Both the position numbers and the translations under genes were made by a program. The notes beneath the pieces were generated by a model. It saw nothing but the letters and a program-made list of their open reading frames with translations, did not search any database and was not told where the DNA came from. DNA of 64,000 nt from Alphaproteobacteria bacterium. Lineage in GTDB: Bacteria; Pseudomonadota; Alphaproteobacteria; Bin95. This document shows positions 8,619 through 16,934 of this stretch, piece by piece (positions within the stretch are counted from its first letter, which is position 1; every line of letters starts with the position of its first letter). Where the stretch lies: contig JAJEIH010000049.1 in assembly GCA_022827685.1 (NCBI GenBank), positions 62,001 to 126,000 on the forward strand, given 5' to 3'.

Positions 8619-8819
8619 TCAGTCCTCGTCCACGACCGAGATCGCGAATTCGGGACAATTGTCGATGGCGAGCCGGGCCTGCTCTTCCCGGCCGGGCGGC
8701 ACCGCGCCGTCATTCACCGCGCTGGACAGCCCGTAATCGTCCACCTCGAACAGGTCCGGCGCCAGCGCGAAACAGCGGTTGTGGCCCTCGCACAGATCGG
8801 GATCGACCTTGATTCTCAC
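8619..8819 (-). CDS. P450-type [3Fe-4S] ferredoxin
   Basis: A 66-residue ferredoxin that donates electrons to the adjacent P450s. The cluster ligands are Cys10, Cys16 and Cys55. The motif C-x2-H-x2-C with His13 in the position of the fourth cysteine is characteristic of ferredoxins accompanying bacterial P450s. The C-terminal CPEFAI segment supplies the last cysteine. It is the first gene of the three-gene operon, which supports a role as cognate redox partner. Confidence 0.93.
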   Translation of the reverse strand: MRIKVDPDLCEGHNRCFALAPDLFEVDDYGLSSAVNDGAVPPGREEQARLAIDNCPEFAISVVDED

Positions 8820-8875
8820 GGCCCGCGGCCCTCCGCTTGCGTTCAGGTGTCGGCGCCGATGCTAGCACGCCCGCC

Positions 8876-9061
8876 TCAGTTCCTGAACAGGGCGGCCGCG
8901 CCGCCTATGGCGCTCTTCTTGCGCTCACGCTCCTCATCGACGCGGTCGGCCTCGGCGCGGAGCCGGGCGGCGAGTTCCTCCAGGTCCCCCACCGAGAGCC
9001 GGGAGAGGTCGTCGCCGAGCGTGTAGCCGGGCGGGCGGGGTTTCTCGTCTTCGTCTTGCAT
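8876..9061 (-). CDS. DUF1192 family small protein
   Basis: A 61-residue protein. It begins MQDEDEKPRPPGYTLGDDLS and continues with the charged helix LSVGDLEELAARLRAEADRV, the DUF1192 signature, with a Lys-rich tail. The family is common in Alphaproteobacteria, usually beside a quinone oxidoreductase gene, as here where it is divergent from one across 57 bp. Its biochemical role is not established to my knowledge. The start at 9061 is the only ATG giving a family-length product. Confidence 0.82.
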   Translation of the reverse strand: MQDEDEKPRPPGYTLGDDLSRLSVGDLEELAARLRAEADRVDEERERKKSAIGGAAALFRN

Positions 9062-9118
9062 GGCGGGCCTCCGCTTGCGAATGTCCCCGGCCCTGCCCTT
9101 TACCCGGAATGGACCGAG

Positions 9119-10114
9119 ATGGCCAACGCATTGCCCGCCGAAATGACCGTTATGGAAACCCCGGCGCCCGGCGGCCCGGAGGCGCTGGTGCCCGGACGCC
9201 GCCCCGTGCCGAGGCCCGGCCCCGGCGAGGTGCTCATCCGCATCGCCGCCGCCGGCATCAACCGCGCGGACTGCATGCAGCGCGCGGGCAGCTACCCGCT
9301 GCCGCCCGGCGCCTCCGACATCATCGGGCTGGAATGCTCGGGCACCGTGGCCGGCATCGGCGAGGGCGTCGAGGGCTGGGCGGCGGGCGATCCGGTCTGC
9401 GCGCTGCTCTCCGGCGACGGCTACTGCGAATACACGGCCGTGCCGGCCGCGCAGTGCATGGCGGTGCCCGACGGCGTGGACCTGATCGACGCGGGCGGCC
9501 TGCCGGAGACCTACGCCACCGTCTGGGCCAATGTCTTCCAGACCTGCGCGCTCCAACCCGGCGAGACCTTCCTGGTGCAGGGCGGCTCGAGCGGCATCGG
9601 CACGACCGCGATCCAGCTCGCCAAGGCCTGGGGCTGCACGGTGCTCGCGACCGCCGGCAGCGCGGAGAAAGTGGCGGCCTGCGAGGCGCTTGGCGCCGAC
9701 CGGGCGATCAACTACCGCGAGGAGGATTTCGTGGCGGCCGCACGCAAGGCAGCGGGCGGGGCGGACGTCATTCTCGACATGGTCGGTGGCGACTATATCA
9801 ACCGTCAGCTCGAGCTGCTGAACCATGGCGGGCGGCTCTGCTTCGTGGCCTTCATGCGCGGCTCGGAGGCGGAGGTGAATTTCGGGCTCGTCCAGCGCAA
9901 GCACCTCATCGTGACCGGCTCGATGCTGCGGCCGCGCTCCGTCGAGGAGAAGGGGCAAATCTGCAGGGAGGTCGCCGACTATGCCTGGCCGCGCTTCGCC
10001 TCGGGCGAGTTCCGCGCCGTGACCCATGCGCGCTTCCCGCTCACGCAAGCCGCGGAGGCCCACCGGCTGATGGAATCGAGCGCGCATATCGGCAAGATCC
10101 TGCTCGTGCCCTGA
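9119..10114 (+). CDS. NAD(P)H quinone oxidoreductase (PIG3 family)
   Basis: A 331-residue zinc-independent medium-chain dehydrogenase. The N-terminal GroES-like domain has PRPGPGEVLIRIAAAGINRA and the nucleotide-binding domain has the glycine motif QGGSSGIGTTAIQLAKAWG near residue 150. The family reduces quinones with NADPH and may protect against oxidative stress. The start at 9119 gives a family-like N-terminus (MANALPAEMTVMETP). The zinc-site cysteines of alcohol dehydrogenases are absent, which supports the quinone reductase call. Confidence 0.92.
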   Translation: MANALPAEMTVMETPAPGGPEALVPGRRPVPRPGPGEVLIRIAAAGINRADCMQRAGSYPLPPGASDIIGLECSGTVAGIGEGVEGWAAGDPVCALLSGDGYCEYTAVPAAQCMAVPDGVDLIDAGGLPETYATVWANVFQTCALQPGETFLVQGGSSGIGTTAIQLAKAWGCTVLATAGSAEKVAACEALGADRAINYREEDFVAAARKAAGGADVILDMVGGDYINRQLELLNHGGRLCFVAFMRGSEAEVNFGLVQRKHLIVTGSMLRPRSVEEKGQICREVADYAWPRFASGEFRAVTHARFPLTQAAEAHRLMESSAHIGKILLVP

Positions 10115-10127
10115 CACGGCCCGGCTG

Positions 10128-11120
10128 CTACAGGGGCAGCATCGTCCCGGCGCCGCTCCGCTCGGCCCGTTTCAGGAGCTCGACGGCCGTCGCCAGGTCC
10201 TCGAGCGCAATGCCGAGATTGAACGCCAGAATCCGCTGCGTATCGGAGGTTCTGGCGCCCCTGCCATGCGCCACAAGCTCCGCGAGCGTCGCATCCACGC
10301 GGTCCACCGCCGGGAACTTCCCTTCGTTCAGCCGCGCGTCCTCAATCTGGGCGAAATCGTCGGTCAGCAGCAGGTCCATCGCCCGGACCGCCTCGTCGGT
10401 GACATAGCTGTCATAGTCGATGGTGACGACCAGCGCGCCAGCCCCGATCCAGTCCGGCCGGATGACGGGCCTGCGGTCCTTCTCGATCGGCCCACCGGTC
10501 ACCAGCACATCCGCGCGGCGCGCGACCTCTTCGGGCCCGCCCGCCCCCTCGACGGACGCGAAGCCGAACTTCTCCGTCATCTCCGCGATGAACCGTTCCT
10601 GGCGTTCGGGATGGATGTCGTAGCACAGGCAGCGGTCGAACCCCGGGCGGACGGCGTGGACCGCCTCCAGATGGGCCCGCGCCTGCAGGCCGCAGCCGAG
10701 AATGCCGAGCGTGCGGGCGCCCGCCCTCGCCAGATGCCGGACGACCAGTGCGGAGGCGGCCGCCGTGCGCCGCCCGGTGATCCACTCCGCGTCCATCACC
10801 GCGCACATGCGCCCGGTGGCGTCCTCGGTGAGGATGTAGAGGCCCTGTATGTAGGGCAGGCCGGCGGCGGGGTTGTCCGGGTCGCCGCTCTGCCACTTGC
10901 AGCCGGCATAGCCGAGCGCCGGGCTGGCCGAAACCATCGAACTGTAGAAACGCGGCCCGCCCCGGTGGAAGAAGATCTTGGGCGGCATCGCCACCCCGCC
11001 CGCCGCCTTCGCCCGGAACGCCTCCTCCAGAATGTCCACCAGTTCGCCCATGCCGAGGCCGAGCCCGTCGAGGTCGGCCCCGGAAAGGAAGCGGACGGAC
11101 CGGCGCGCTTCTTCCGCCAC
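10128..11120 (-). CDS. Ornithine cyclodeaminase/mu-crystallin family protein
   Basis: A 330-residue NAD(P)-binding protein. Its motif GILGCGLQARAHLEAVHAV lies in the Rossmann domain, and the N-terminal substrate half carries PPKIFFH. Family members reduce or deaminate small imino/amino acids (ornithine, alanine, ketimines), so the exact reaction is not predictable. A GTG start at 11120 was chosen: it lies 20 bp after the molybdenum hydroxylase stop and leads directly into the conserved RFLSGADLDGL. It closes the coxMSL-like operon, suggesting its product acts in the same catabolic route. Confidence 0.85.
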   Translation of the reverse strand: MAEEARRSVRFLSGADLDGLGLGMGELVDILEEAFRAKAAGGVAMPPKIFFHRGGPRFYSSMVSASPALGYAGCKWQSGDPDNPAAGLPYIQGLYILTEDATGRMCAVMDAEWITGRRTAAASALVVRHLARAGARTLGILGCGLQARAHLEAVHAVRPGFDRCLCYDIHPERQERFIAEMTEKFGFASVEGAGGPEEVARRADVLVTGGPIEKDRRPVIRPDWIGAGALVVTIDYDSYVTDEAVRAMDLLLTDDFAQIEDARLNEGKFPAVDRVDATLAELVAHGRGARTSDTQRILAFNLGIALEDLATAVELLKRAERSGAGTMLPL

Positions 11121-11140
11121 CGGGCTGCCCCGCCGGCCCG

Positions 11141-13498
11141 TCAGGCCGCCGCCGCGATGGCGTTCAGCACGGCCTCGGGCGTGATCGGCAGGCTCGAGAC
11201 CTGCGCGCCGAGCGGCCTGAGCGCGTCGTTCACCGCGAGCAGGACGGCAGCCGGCGCGCCGACCGTCCCGGCCTCGCCCGCCCCCTTGGCGCCGAGCGCG
11301 GTGCCCCTGAGCGGCGTTTCGACATGGCCGACATGGATGTCCGGCAGCTCCGCCGCCATCGGAACCAGGTAATCCGCGAGGCTGCCGTTCAGCAGCTGGC
11401 CGTGCTCGTCGTAGCGGCATTCCTCGAACAGCGCCCCGCCGATGCCCTGCACGACGCCGCCCCGGATCTGCTCTTCCACCAGGAGCGGGTTGACGATCCG
11501 CCCGCAATCCTCGACCACCCAGTGGCCGAGCAGCCGCACCCCGCCGGTCTCTGCATCGACCTCCAGCGACGAGCCCTGCACGCCGTTGGCGAGCGCGAAG
11601 GGCACGTCGTCGGGCGCGTAGTGGCGGGTGACGGCAAGTTCCGGCTGCACGCCCGGCGGCAGGGTGTCCTGGCGGAAATGGCCGATGCGCCCGATTTCGG
11701 CGAGCGTGATCCGGGTCTCTCCCGTCGCCCGGTCGCAGACCGCGCCGCCCGCGAGGTCGAGCCCGGCGGGATCGGCCTGGAGGATCGAGCCGGCGAGTTC
11801 GAGAATGTTCGCGCGCAGCCCCTCCGCCGCGCGCCAGGCGGCCTCGCCGCCTATGGTGAGCCCGCGCGAGGCCCAGGCGCCGCCGCCATAAGGGGCGAGC
11901 GCCGTGTCCCCGCCCACCACGCCGACATCCTCCGGCGCCACGCCCAGGCGGTCGGCGACGATCTGCGCGAGCGCGCTCAGGGTTCCCTGCCCGATCTCGA
12001 TGACGGAGGTGACGCAGCGCACCCTGCCCGACGGCTCCAGCCGCACCGTCGCGCCGTCCTGGGTGCTGATGCGGGCCCCCGCCGGGCCGTAGCGCTCCGC
12101 GCCGATGGCGGTCATTTCGAGGAAGGTCGCGACCCCGATGCCGCGATAGACCCCGCTTCGGCGCAGCGCCGCCTGCTCGGCCCGGAGCGCGTCATAGCCC
12201 ATCATGGCGACCAGCCTGTCAAGGCATTGGCGGAGGCTCAGCCGGTCCATGGCGATGCCGCCGGGCGTCCTCAGCGGAAAGGCGTCCTCGGCCCAGTAGT
12301 TGCGCCGGCGCATCTCCACCGGGTCGATGCCGGCGGCGTGGGCCGCCCGGTCCAGAAGCTGCTCGGTCACCGCGCAGGCGATCGGCTGGCCGACCGCGCG
12401 GTACATGCCGGACGGCGGCTTGTTCTGGAAGGCGATGCGCAGCCGGCCCTCATAGTGCCCGTTGGCGTAGGGCCCGCCGGCCATTGAGATCGTCATCATG
12501 CCTTCATTGACCGGCGCGCGGCCGTAGGAGGCGAACGCGCCGAAGGAGGAGAGCGCGTCCACGGAGAGCCCCCGGATGGCGCCGTCCGCGTCCACGCCCA
12601 TGCGCGCCTCCACCCTCTGGTCGCGGGCCTGGATGTCGCTGATGAAGGATTCCAGGCGGTCGGCGGTGTATTTGACCGGCCGGCCGAGGATCCTGCTGAC
12701 GGCCGAGACCGCGATCTCCTCGCCGTATATGTGCAGCTTGATGCCGAACCCGCCGCCGATATCGGGCGTGACCACGCGGACGAGATGCTCGGGGATGCCG
12801 AGATGGCGCGACAGCGTGTCCTGCTGGTGCCAGGGCGCCTGGTGGCTGCCATGGACGGTGAGCCGGCCCTCGCCCGGGTCGTAGTCGGCGATCACGGTCC
12901 TCGGTTCGAGCGGCACGCCGGTATGGCGCGCGAAGGAGAAGCAGGCCTCCACGACATGCGCGGACCCCGCAAGCGCGGCCTCCGGGTCACCGGCCCGGAT
13001 CGCGGCGGCATAGGCGAGATTGCCGCCGAGTTCCGGGTGGGCCGGCGCGGCGTCCGCGTCCAGCGTGCGGTCGCGGACCGCCGCCGCCGGCAGCGGCTCC
13101 CACTCCACGGCGACTGCGGCGGCGGCGTCCTCGGCGAGCGCGCGGCTGGCGGCGGCGACCGCGGCAACGGGCTCGCCCTGCCAGACCGCGCGGTCCACCG
13201 CGACGGCATGCTGCGGCGGCGAGACCAGGGTCGGCAGATGGTCCATTTTCCCCTGCCAGGGGGTGCAGACCGCCGCGATGTCGGCCCCGGTGAACACCTT
13301 CGCGGCCGGCACGGCGGCGAGCGCCGGCGCCGGGTCGATCTTCACGATCCGGGCATGCGCATGCGGGCTCCGGACAAAGGCGAGGTGGAGGAGGCCGGGG
13401 AAGCGGAGGTCGTCGGCATATCTGCCTCGGCCGGCGGCAAGCCGCCTTGCGCTGCCGCGCGGCAGGGGCCGCCCGGCGGCTTCGGGCCGGTCAGTCAC
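11141..13498 (-). CDS. Molybdenum hydroxylase large subunit (xanthine dehydrogenase/CoxL family)
   Basis: A 785-residue molybdopterin-binding subunit. GGGFG near residues 248-252 and a C-terminal GAKGAGEAGTVGAP with the catalytic Glu are conserved. The loop that reads AYRCSFR in CO dehydrogenase is GMYRAVGQP here (365-372), so the active-site Cys is missing and CO oxidation is unlikely. Hydroxylation of an aldehyde or N-heterocycle is more probable. The GTG start at 13498 overlaps the small-subunit stop by 8 bp. The gene order M-S-L matches aerobic molybdenum hydroxylases. Confidence 0.93.
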   Translation of the reverse strand: MTDRPEAAGRPLPRGSARRLAAGRGRYADDLRFPGLLHLAFVRSPHAHARIVKIDPAPALAAVPAAKVFTGADIAAVCTPWQGKMDHLPTLVSPPQHAVAVDRAVWQGEPVAAVAAASRALAEDAAAAVAVEWEPLPAAAVRDRTLDADAAPAHPELGGNLAYAAAIRAGDPEAALAGSAHVVEACFSFARHTGVPLEPRTVIADYDPGEGRLTVHGSHQAPWHQQDTLSRHLGIPEHLVRVVTPDIGGGFGIKLHIYGEEIAVSAVSRILGRPVKYTADRLESFISDIQARDQRVEARMGVDADGAIRGLSVDALSSFGAFASYGRAPVNEGMMTISMAGGPYANGHYEGRLRIAFQNKPPSGMYRAVGQPIACAVTEQLLDRAAHAAGIDPVEMRRRNYWAEDAFPLRTPGGIAMDRLSLRQCLDRLVAMMGYDALRAEQAALRRSGVYRGIGVATFLEMTAIGAERYGPAGARISTQDGATVRLEPSGRVRCVTSVIEIGQGTLSALAQIVADRLGVAPEDVGVVGGDTALAPYGGGAWASRGLTIGGEAAWRAAEGLRANILELAGSILQADPAGLDLAGGAVCDRATGETRITLAEIGRIGHFRQDTLPPGVQPELAVTRHYAPDDVPFALANGVQGSSLEVDAETGGVRLLGHWVVEDCGRIVNPLLVEEQIRGGVVQGIGGALFEECRYDEHGQLLNGSLADYLVPMAAELPDIHVGHVETPLRGTALGAKGAGEAGTVGAPAAVLLAVNDALRPLGAQVSSLPITPEAVLNAIAAAA

Positions 13499-13970
13499 GG
13501 AAGCGCTCCGCCATGACCGCCTCAATGGCATCGACTATGGCGTGATAGCCGGTGCAGCGGCAGAAATTGCCCGACAGGAACTCACGGATTTCCGGCCGCG
13601 TCATCCTGCGGCCGGCCTTCAGCATCTCCGCCGCGGTCAACAGCATGCCCGGCGTGCAATAGCCGCACTGGAGCGCATTGCGCGCGACGAAGGCGTCCTG
13701 CAGGCCGGCGATCTCGCCCGCGTCCGACAGGCCTTCTATCGTCCACACATCGGCCCCGTCGGCCTGGACGGCCAGCATCAGGCAGCCGCGGACGATGGCC
13801 CCGTCCACCCGGACCGTGCAGGCCCCGCAGACGCCGTGCTCGCAGCCGAGACGGGAGCCGGTGAGGCCGAGATCGAGGCGCAGGAAGTCCACCAGGTGTC
13901 GCCGCGCCTCGACGCGCGCGGAAACCGTTTCGCCGTTGACGGTGAGCGCGATTTCGGCAGCCTCCTCCAT
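13491..13970 (-). CDS. Molybdenum hydroxylase [2Fe-2S] small subunit
   Basis: A 159-residue iron-sulphur subunit carrying electrons from the molybdenum centre to FAD. The plant-type cluster ligands are Cys43, Cys48, Cys51 and Cys63 (GCEHGVCGACT...GC). The second cluster is in CGYCTPGM and NFCRCTGY in the C-terminal half. The ATG at 13970 has a strong GGAGGCGGAGG ribosome site. The next gene overlaps its last codons by 8 bp, which would couple synthesis of the two partners. Confidence 0.95.
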   Translation of the reverse strand: MEEAAEIALTVNGETVSARVEARRHLVDFLRLDLGLTGSRLGCEHGVCGACTVRVDGAIVRGCLMLAVQADGADVWTIEGLSDAGEIAGLQDAFVARNALQCGYCTPGMLLTAAEMLKAGRRMTRPEIREFLSGNFCRCTGYHAIVDAIEAVMAERFRD

Positions 13971-13984
13971 CCCTCCGCCTCCTC

Positions 13985-14845
13985 TCAGCCTGCCGCGAGC
14001 ATGCGGTCCACCGCGCGCGCCGCCAGCACCTGCGCGAGATGCACGCGGGTTTCCGCCGAGGCATGAAAGGTTCCCTCGGGTTCGAGCTCGCCGCCGAGCG
14101 CGGCCTTCACCGCGTCCTTCACCTCCTCCGACCACGCCCTGCCCTCCGCCGCGGCCGAGGCGGCGGCGGCGAACCGGGGCCGGTCCTCGCCGCCGAAACA
14201 GGCCAGGCTGACATCGCGCAGCACGCAGCCCTCGACACGGGCGTGGCAGCAGACGCCGGCGAGCGCGAAGTCGCCATGGCGCCGGGCGAACTCCATGAAG
14301 GCGGACCGGTAGCCCGGAGCGATTGCCGGGATGCGGGCCTCCACCAGAAGCTCGTCCTCGGCGAGCTCCGTTTCGTAGAGCCCGTGGAAGAAGGACCGCG
14401 CCGGCACCGTCCGCCGCCCGCGCGTGCTCGCCAGCACGAAAGAGGCGTTGAGCGCGACCGCGCAGGCCGGCAGCTCGGCGGCGGGGTCCGCGAGCGCGAT
14501 GCTGCCGCCGAACGTGCCGCGGTTGCGGACCGCAACATGGGCGACATGGGGCATGGCGTCCGCAATCAGCGGCAGATGTTCGGCTGCAAGCGGAGACTCC
14601 AGCACCTCGGCATGGCGGGCGAGCGCGCCGATCCTCACCGTTCCGTCCTCCAGCGAGATGCCCTTCAGCGCGTCGATGCGGTTGATGTCGATCAGCAGGC
14701 GCGGCTCGGACAGCCGCATGTTCAGGGTCGGCATCAGGCTCTGGCCGCCGGCGAGGATGCGGGCCTCGCCCTCATGCTCAGCAAGAAGCTCCAGAACGCT
14801 GTCGAGGCTTTCCGGCCGGACGTAGGAGAAGCGCGGCGCCTTCAC
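13985..14845 (-). CDS. Molybdenum hydroxylase FAD-binding subunit
   Basis: A 286-residue FAD subunit of the xanthine dehydrogenase/CoxM family. The flavin motif ILAGGQSLMPTLNMRL sits near residue 33, and the second motif RNRGTFGGSIALADPAAELP is near 105. Start is a GTG at 14845 behind GGAAGGCAGGGA; longer frames upstream run into the divergent gene. It is the first gene of the operon FAD-FeS-Mo-ornithine cyclodeaminase homologue. The opposite strand starts the hydantoinase operon 67 bp away, so both probably share a control region. Confidence 0.94.
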   Translation of the reverse strand: MKAPRFSYVRPESLDSVLELLAEHEGEARILAGGQSLMPTLNMRLSEPRLLIDINRIDALKGISLEDGTVRIGALARHAEVLESPLAAEHLPLIADAMPHVAHVAVRNRGTFGGSIALADPAAELPACAVALNASFVLASTRGRRTVPARSFFHGLYETELAEDELLVEARIPAIAPGYRSAFMEFARRHGDFALAGVCCHARVEGCVLRDVSLACFGGEDRPRFAAAASAAAEGRAWSEEVKDAVKAALGGELEPEGTFHASAETRVHLAQVLAARAVDRMLAAG

Positions 14846-14912
14846 TCCCTGCCTTCCATTTCCGCGTTCGCGAATGCACTTTAGCAGCGGGCGCCGGAGA
14901 CCGGGAGCGGAC

Positions 14913-16934
14913 ATGCGCGTCGGCATTGAAGTAGGCGGGACCTTCACCGACCTTGTGGCGGTCGAGGGCGGGACCGTGCTGACGGCGAAGGTGCCGAGCA
15001 CGCCGGCCAGCCCCGATCTCGGCGCCATGCACGCGCTCGACGCCGCCGGCCTCGACCCGGCCGGGATCGAGGAGCTCGTCCACGGCTCGACCGTGGCGAC
15101 CAATGCGGTGCTCGAACGCAAGGGCGCCGCCGTCTGCCTGTTCGTGACCAGGGGCACCCGCGACCTGCTGCTGCTCCAGCGCCACGACAAGGAGGCGATC
15201 TACGACCTCCGCTACCGCAAGCCCGAGCCGGTCGTGGCGCGGCGCGACACCTTCGAGATCGACGAGCGCATCGCGGCCGACGGCAGGGTGCTCAAGGCGC
15301 CGGACCGCGCCGCCACCGCCCGCCTCGTCCGGCGCGTGCTGGCGGAAGGCGAATATGAGGCGGCGGCGCTCTGTTTCCTGCATGCCTACGCCAATCCCGA
15401 CCACGAACGCGCGGTGGCGGCGATCATCCGCGAGGCGGCGCCGGCGCTGCCGGTCACCTGCTCGAGCGATGTGACGCGGGAGTTCCGCGAGTATGAGCGC
15501 GCCTCGACCGCCGCGCTCGCAGCCTATGTGCAGCCGGTCATGGCGGGCTATGTCAGCCGGTTTTCCGCCGCGCTCGCCGGGCGGGGTTTCGCCGGACGGT
15601 TCTCGATCATGCAGTCCAATGGCGGGCGGATGCCGGCCGAAGCCATGGAGCGCAACGCCATCTCCGCATTGTTCTCCGGCCCCGCGGCGGGCGCGGTCGG
15701 CGCCGTGCGCAGCGTTGCCGGCGCGGGCTTCCGCAACCTGATAACGCTCGACATGGGCGGCACCAGCACCGATGTGGCGCTGATCGCCGACGGCCGGCCC
15801 GAGCTTGCCTCCATGACCCGGATCGACGGCCTGCCGGTGAAGACGCCGGTGATCGACATCGTCTCGGTCGGGGCGGGCGGCGGCTCGCTCGCCTGGGTCG
15901 ATGACGGCGGCCTGCTCAGGGTCGGGCCGCACTCGGCAGGCGCGATGCCGGGGCCGGCCTGCTACGGGCGCGGCGGCGACCGGCCGACGGTGACGGACGC
16001 CCATCTGGTGCGCGGCACGCTCCGGGCGGATGCTTTCCTCGGCGGGCGCATGGCAGTGGACCGCGAGGCGGCCGACCGGGCGCTGGAGCCGCTGGCGGCC
16101 CGGTTCGGGATGGCCCTGGAGGAGCTCGCCGACAGCGTCGTCCGCCTCGCCGAAGTCAGCATCGTGCGCGCCATCCAGAGGGTCTCCACCGAACGCGGGC
16201 GCGACCCGCGCGACTATGTGCTGGTGCCCTATGGCGGCGCGGGGCCGCTGCATGCGGCAAGAGTGGCCGAAGACCTCGCCATCGGGACCGTCGTCGTGCC
16301 GCCCAATGCCGGCGTGCTCTCCGCGTCCGGCCTGCTGCTTTCGGACCATGTGCATTACCGGACCCGGACCCGGCGGCTCGCGGTCTCGGAGGCCAGCATG
16401 GACGCCATCCGCGACACCGTTGAGGCCCTGCAGGCCGAGGCGCGGGACTATCTGGCCGGGCTCGGGATCGAGGCGGCGGCGGATTTCGACCGGGTGCTGG
16501 AGATGCGCTACCTGGGCCAGGCCTTCGAGGTCCCGGTCTCGCTTTCCGGCATGGACCTCGATCGTTTGCAGGCGGAGGAGCTTGCCCGGCTGTTCGGCGA
16601 AGCACACCGGCGGGTGTTCGAGTTCGCGAAGCCGCACGGGGACCCGGTCGAGGTGGTGTCCTTCCGCGTGGGCGTCCGGGCGCCGCCGCCGCCCATGCCG
16701 TCCATGGGCCGGGCGCCGGCGAACGGCCGGGGCGCGCCCCGCACCGCGGCGCTGACCGAACGCGGTGAGGCGCTCGAGGCCGGCCTGCTCGCCCGCGCGG
16801 AACTCGGCCCGGACGCCGTGGCGGGGCCGTTGCTCATCGACGACGGCAGCGCGACGATCTACGCGCCGCCGGGCTGGACGGCCGCGGCCGACGGGCACGG
16901 CAATGCAATCCTGAGGAAAGGGGCACGCCGATGA
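14913..16934 (+). CDS. hyuA: Hydantoinase/oxoprolinase subunit A
   Basis: A 673-residue protein of the HyuA family (N-methylhydantoinase A, oxoprolinase, acetophenone/acetone carboxylase relatives). It has the N-terminal RVGIEVGGTFTDLVAVEGG and the ASKHA-type phosphate loop LDMGGTSTDVALI near residue 280. The family uses ATP to open cyclic amides or to activate ketones. The start at 14913 opens the conserved N-terminus directly. Its stop overlaps hyuB by 4 bp, as expected for subunits of one enzyme. The nearby carbamoyl-amino-acid hydrolase and amidohydrolase fit hydantoin or pyrimidine breakdown, though the substrate is not shown. Confidence 0.92.
   Translation: MRVGIEVGGTFTDLVAVEGGTVLTAKVPSTPASPDLGAMHALDAAGLDPAGIEELVHGSTVATNAVLERKGAAVCLFVTRGTRDLLLLQRHDKEAIYDLRYRKPEPVVARRDTFEIDERIAADGRVLKAPDRAATARLVRRVLAEGEYEAAALCFLHAYANPDHERAVAAIIREAAPALPVTCSSDVTREFREYERASTAALAAYVQPVMAGYVSRFSAALAGRGFAGRFSIMQSNGGRMPAEAMERNAISALFSGPAAGAVGAVRSVAGAGFRNLITLDMGGTSTDVALIADGRPELASMTRIDGLPVKTPVIDIVSVGAGGGSLAWVDDGGLLRVGPHSAGAMPGPACYGRGGDRPTVTDAHLVRGTLRADAFLGGRMAVDREAADRALEPLAARFGMALEELADSVVRLAEVSIVRAIQRVSTERGRDPRDYVLVPYGGAGPLHAARVAEDLAIGTVVVPPNAGVLSASGLLLSDHVHYRTRTRRLAVSEASMDAIRDTVEALQAEARDYLAGLGIEAAADFDRVLEMRYLGQAFEVPVSLSGMDLDRLQAEELARLFGEAHRRVFEFAKPHGDPVEVVSFRVGVRAPPPPMPSMGRAPANGRGAPRTAALTERGEALEAGLLARAELGPDAVAGPLLIDDGSATIYAPPGWTAAADGHGNAILRKGARR

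Noticed and set aside
11141-13498. Aerobic CO dehydrogenase (coxL)
   Set aside because: The AYRCSFR active-site loop with its copper-binding Cys is replaced by GMYRAVGQP.
14778-16898. Minus-strand open frame of about 700 codons opposite hyuA
   Set aside because: Antisense shadow of hyuA; no conserved motif, and third-position GC bias fits the hyuA frame.
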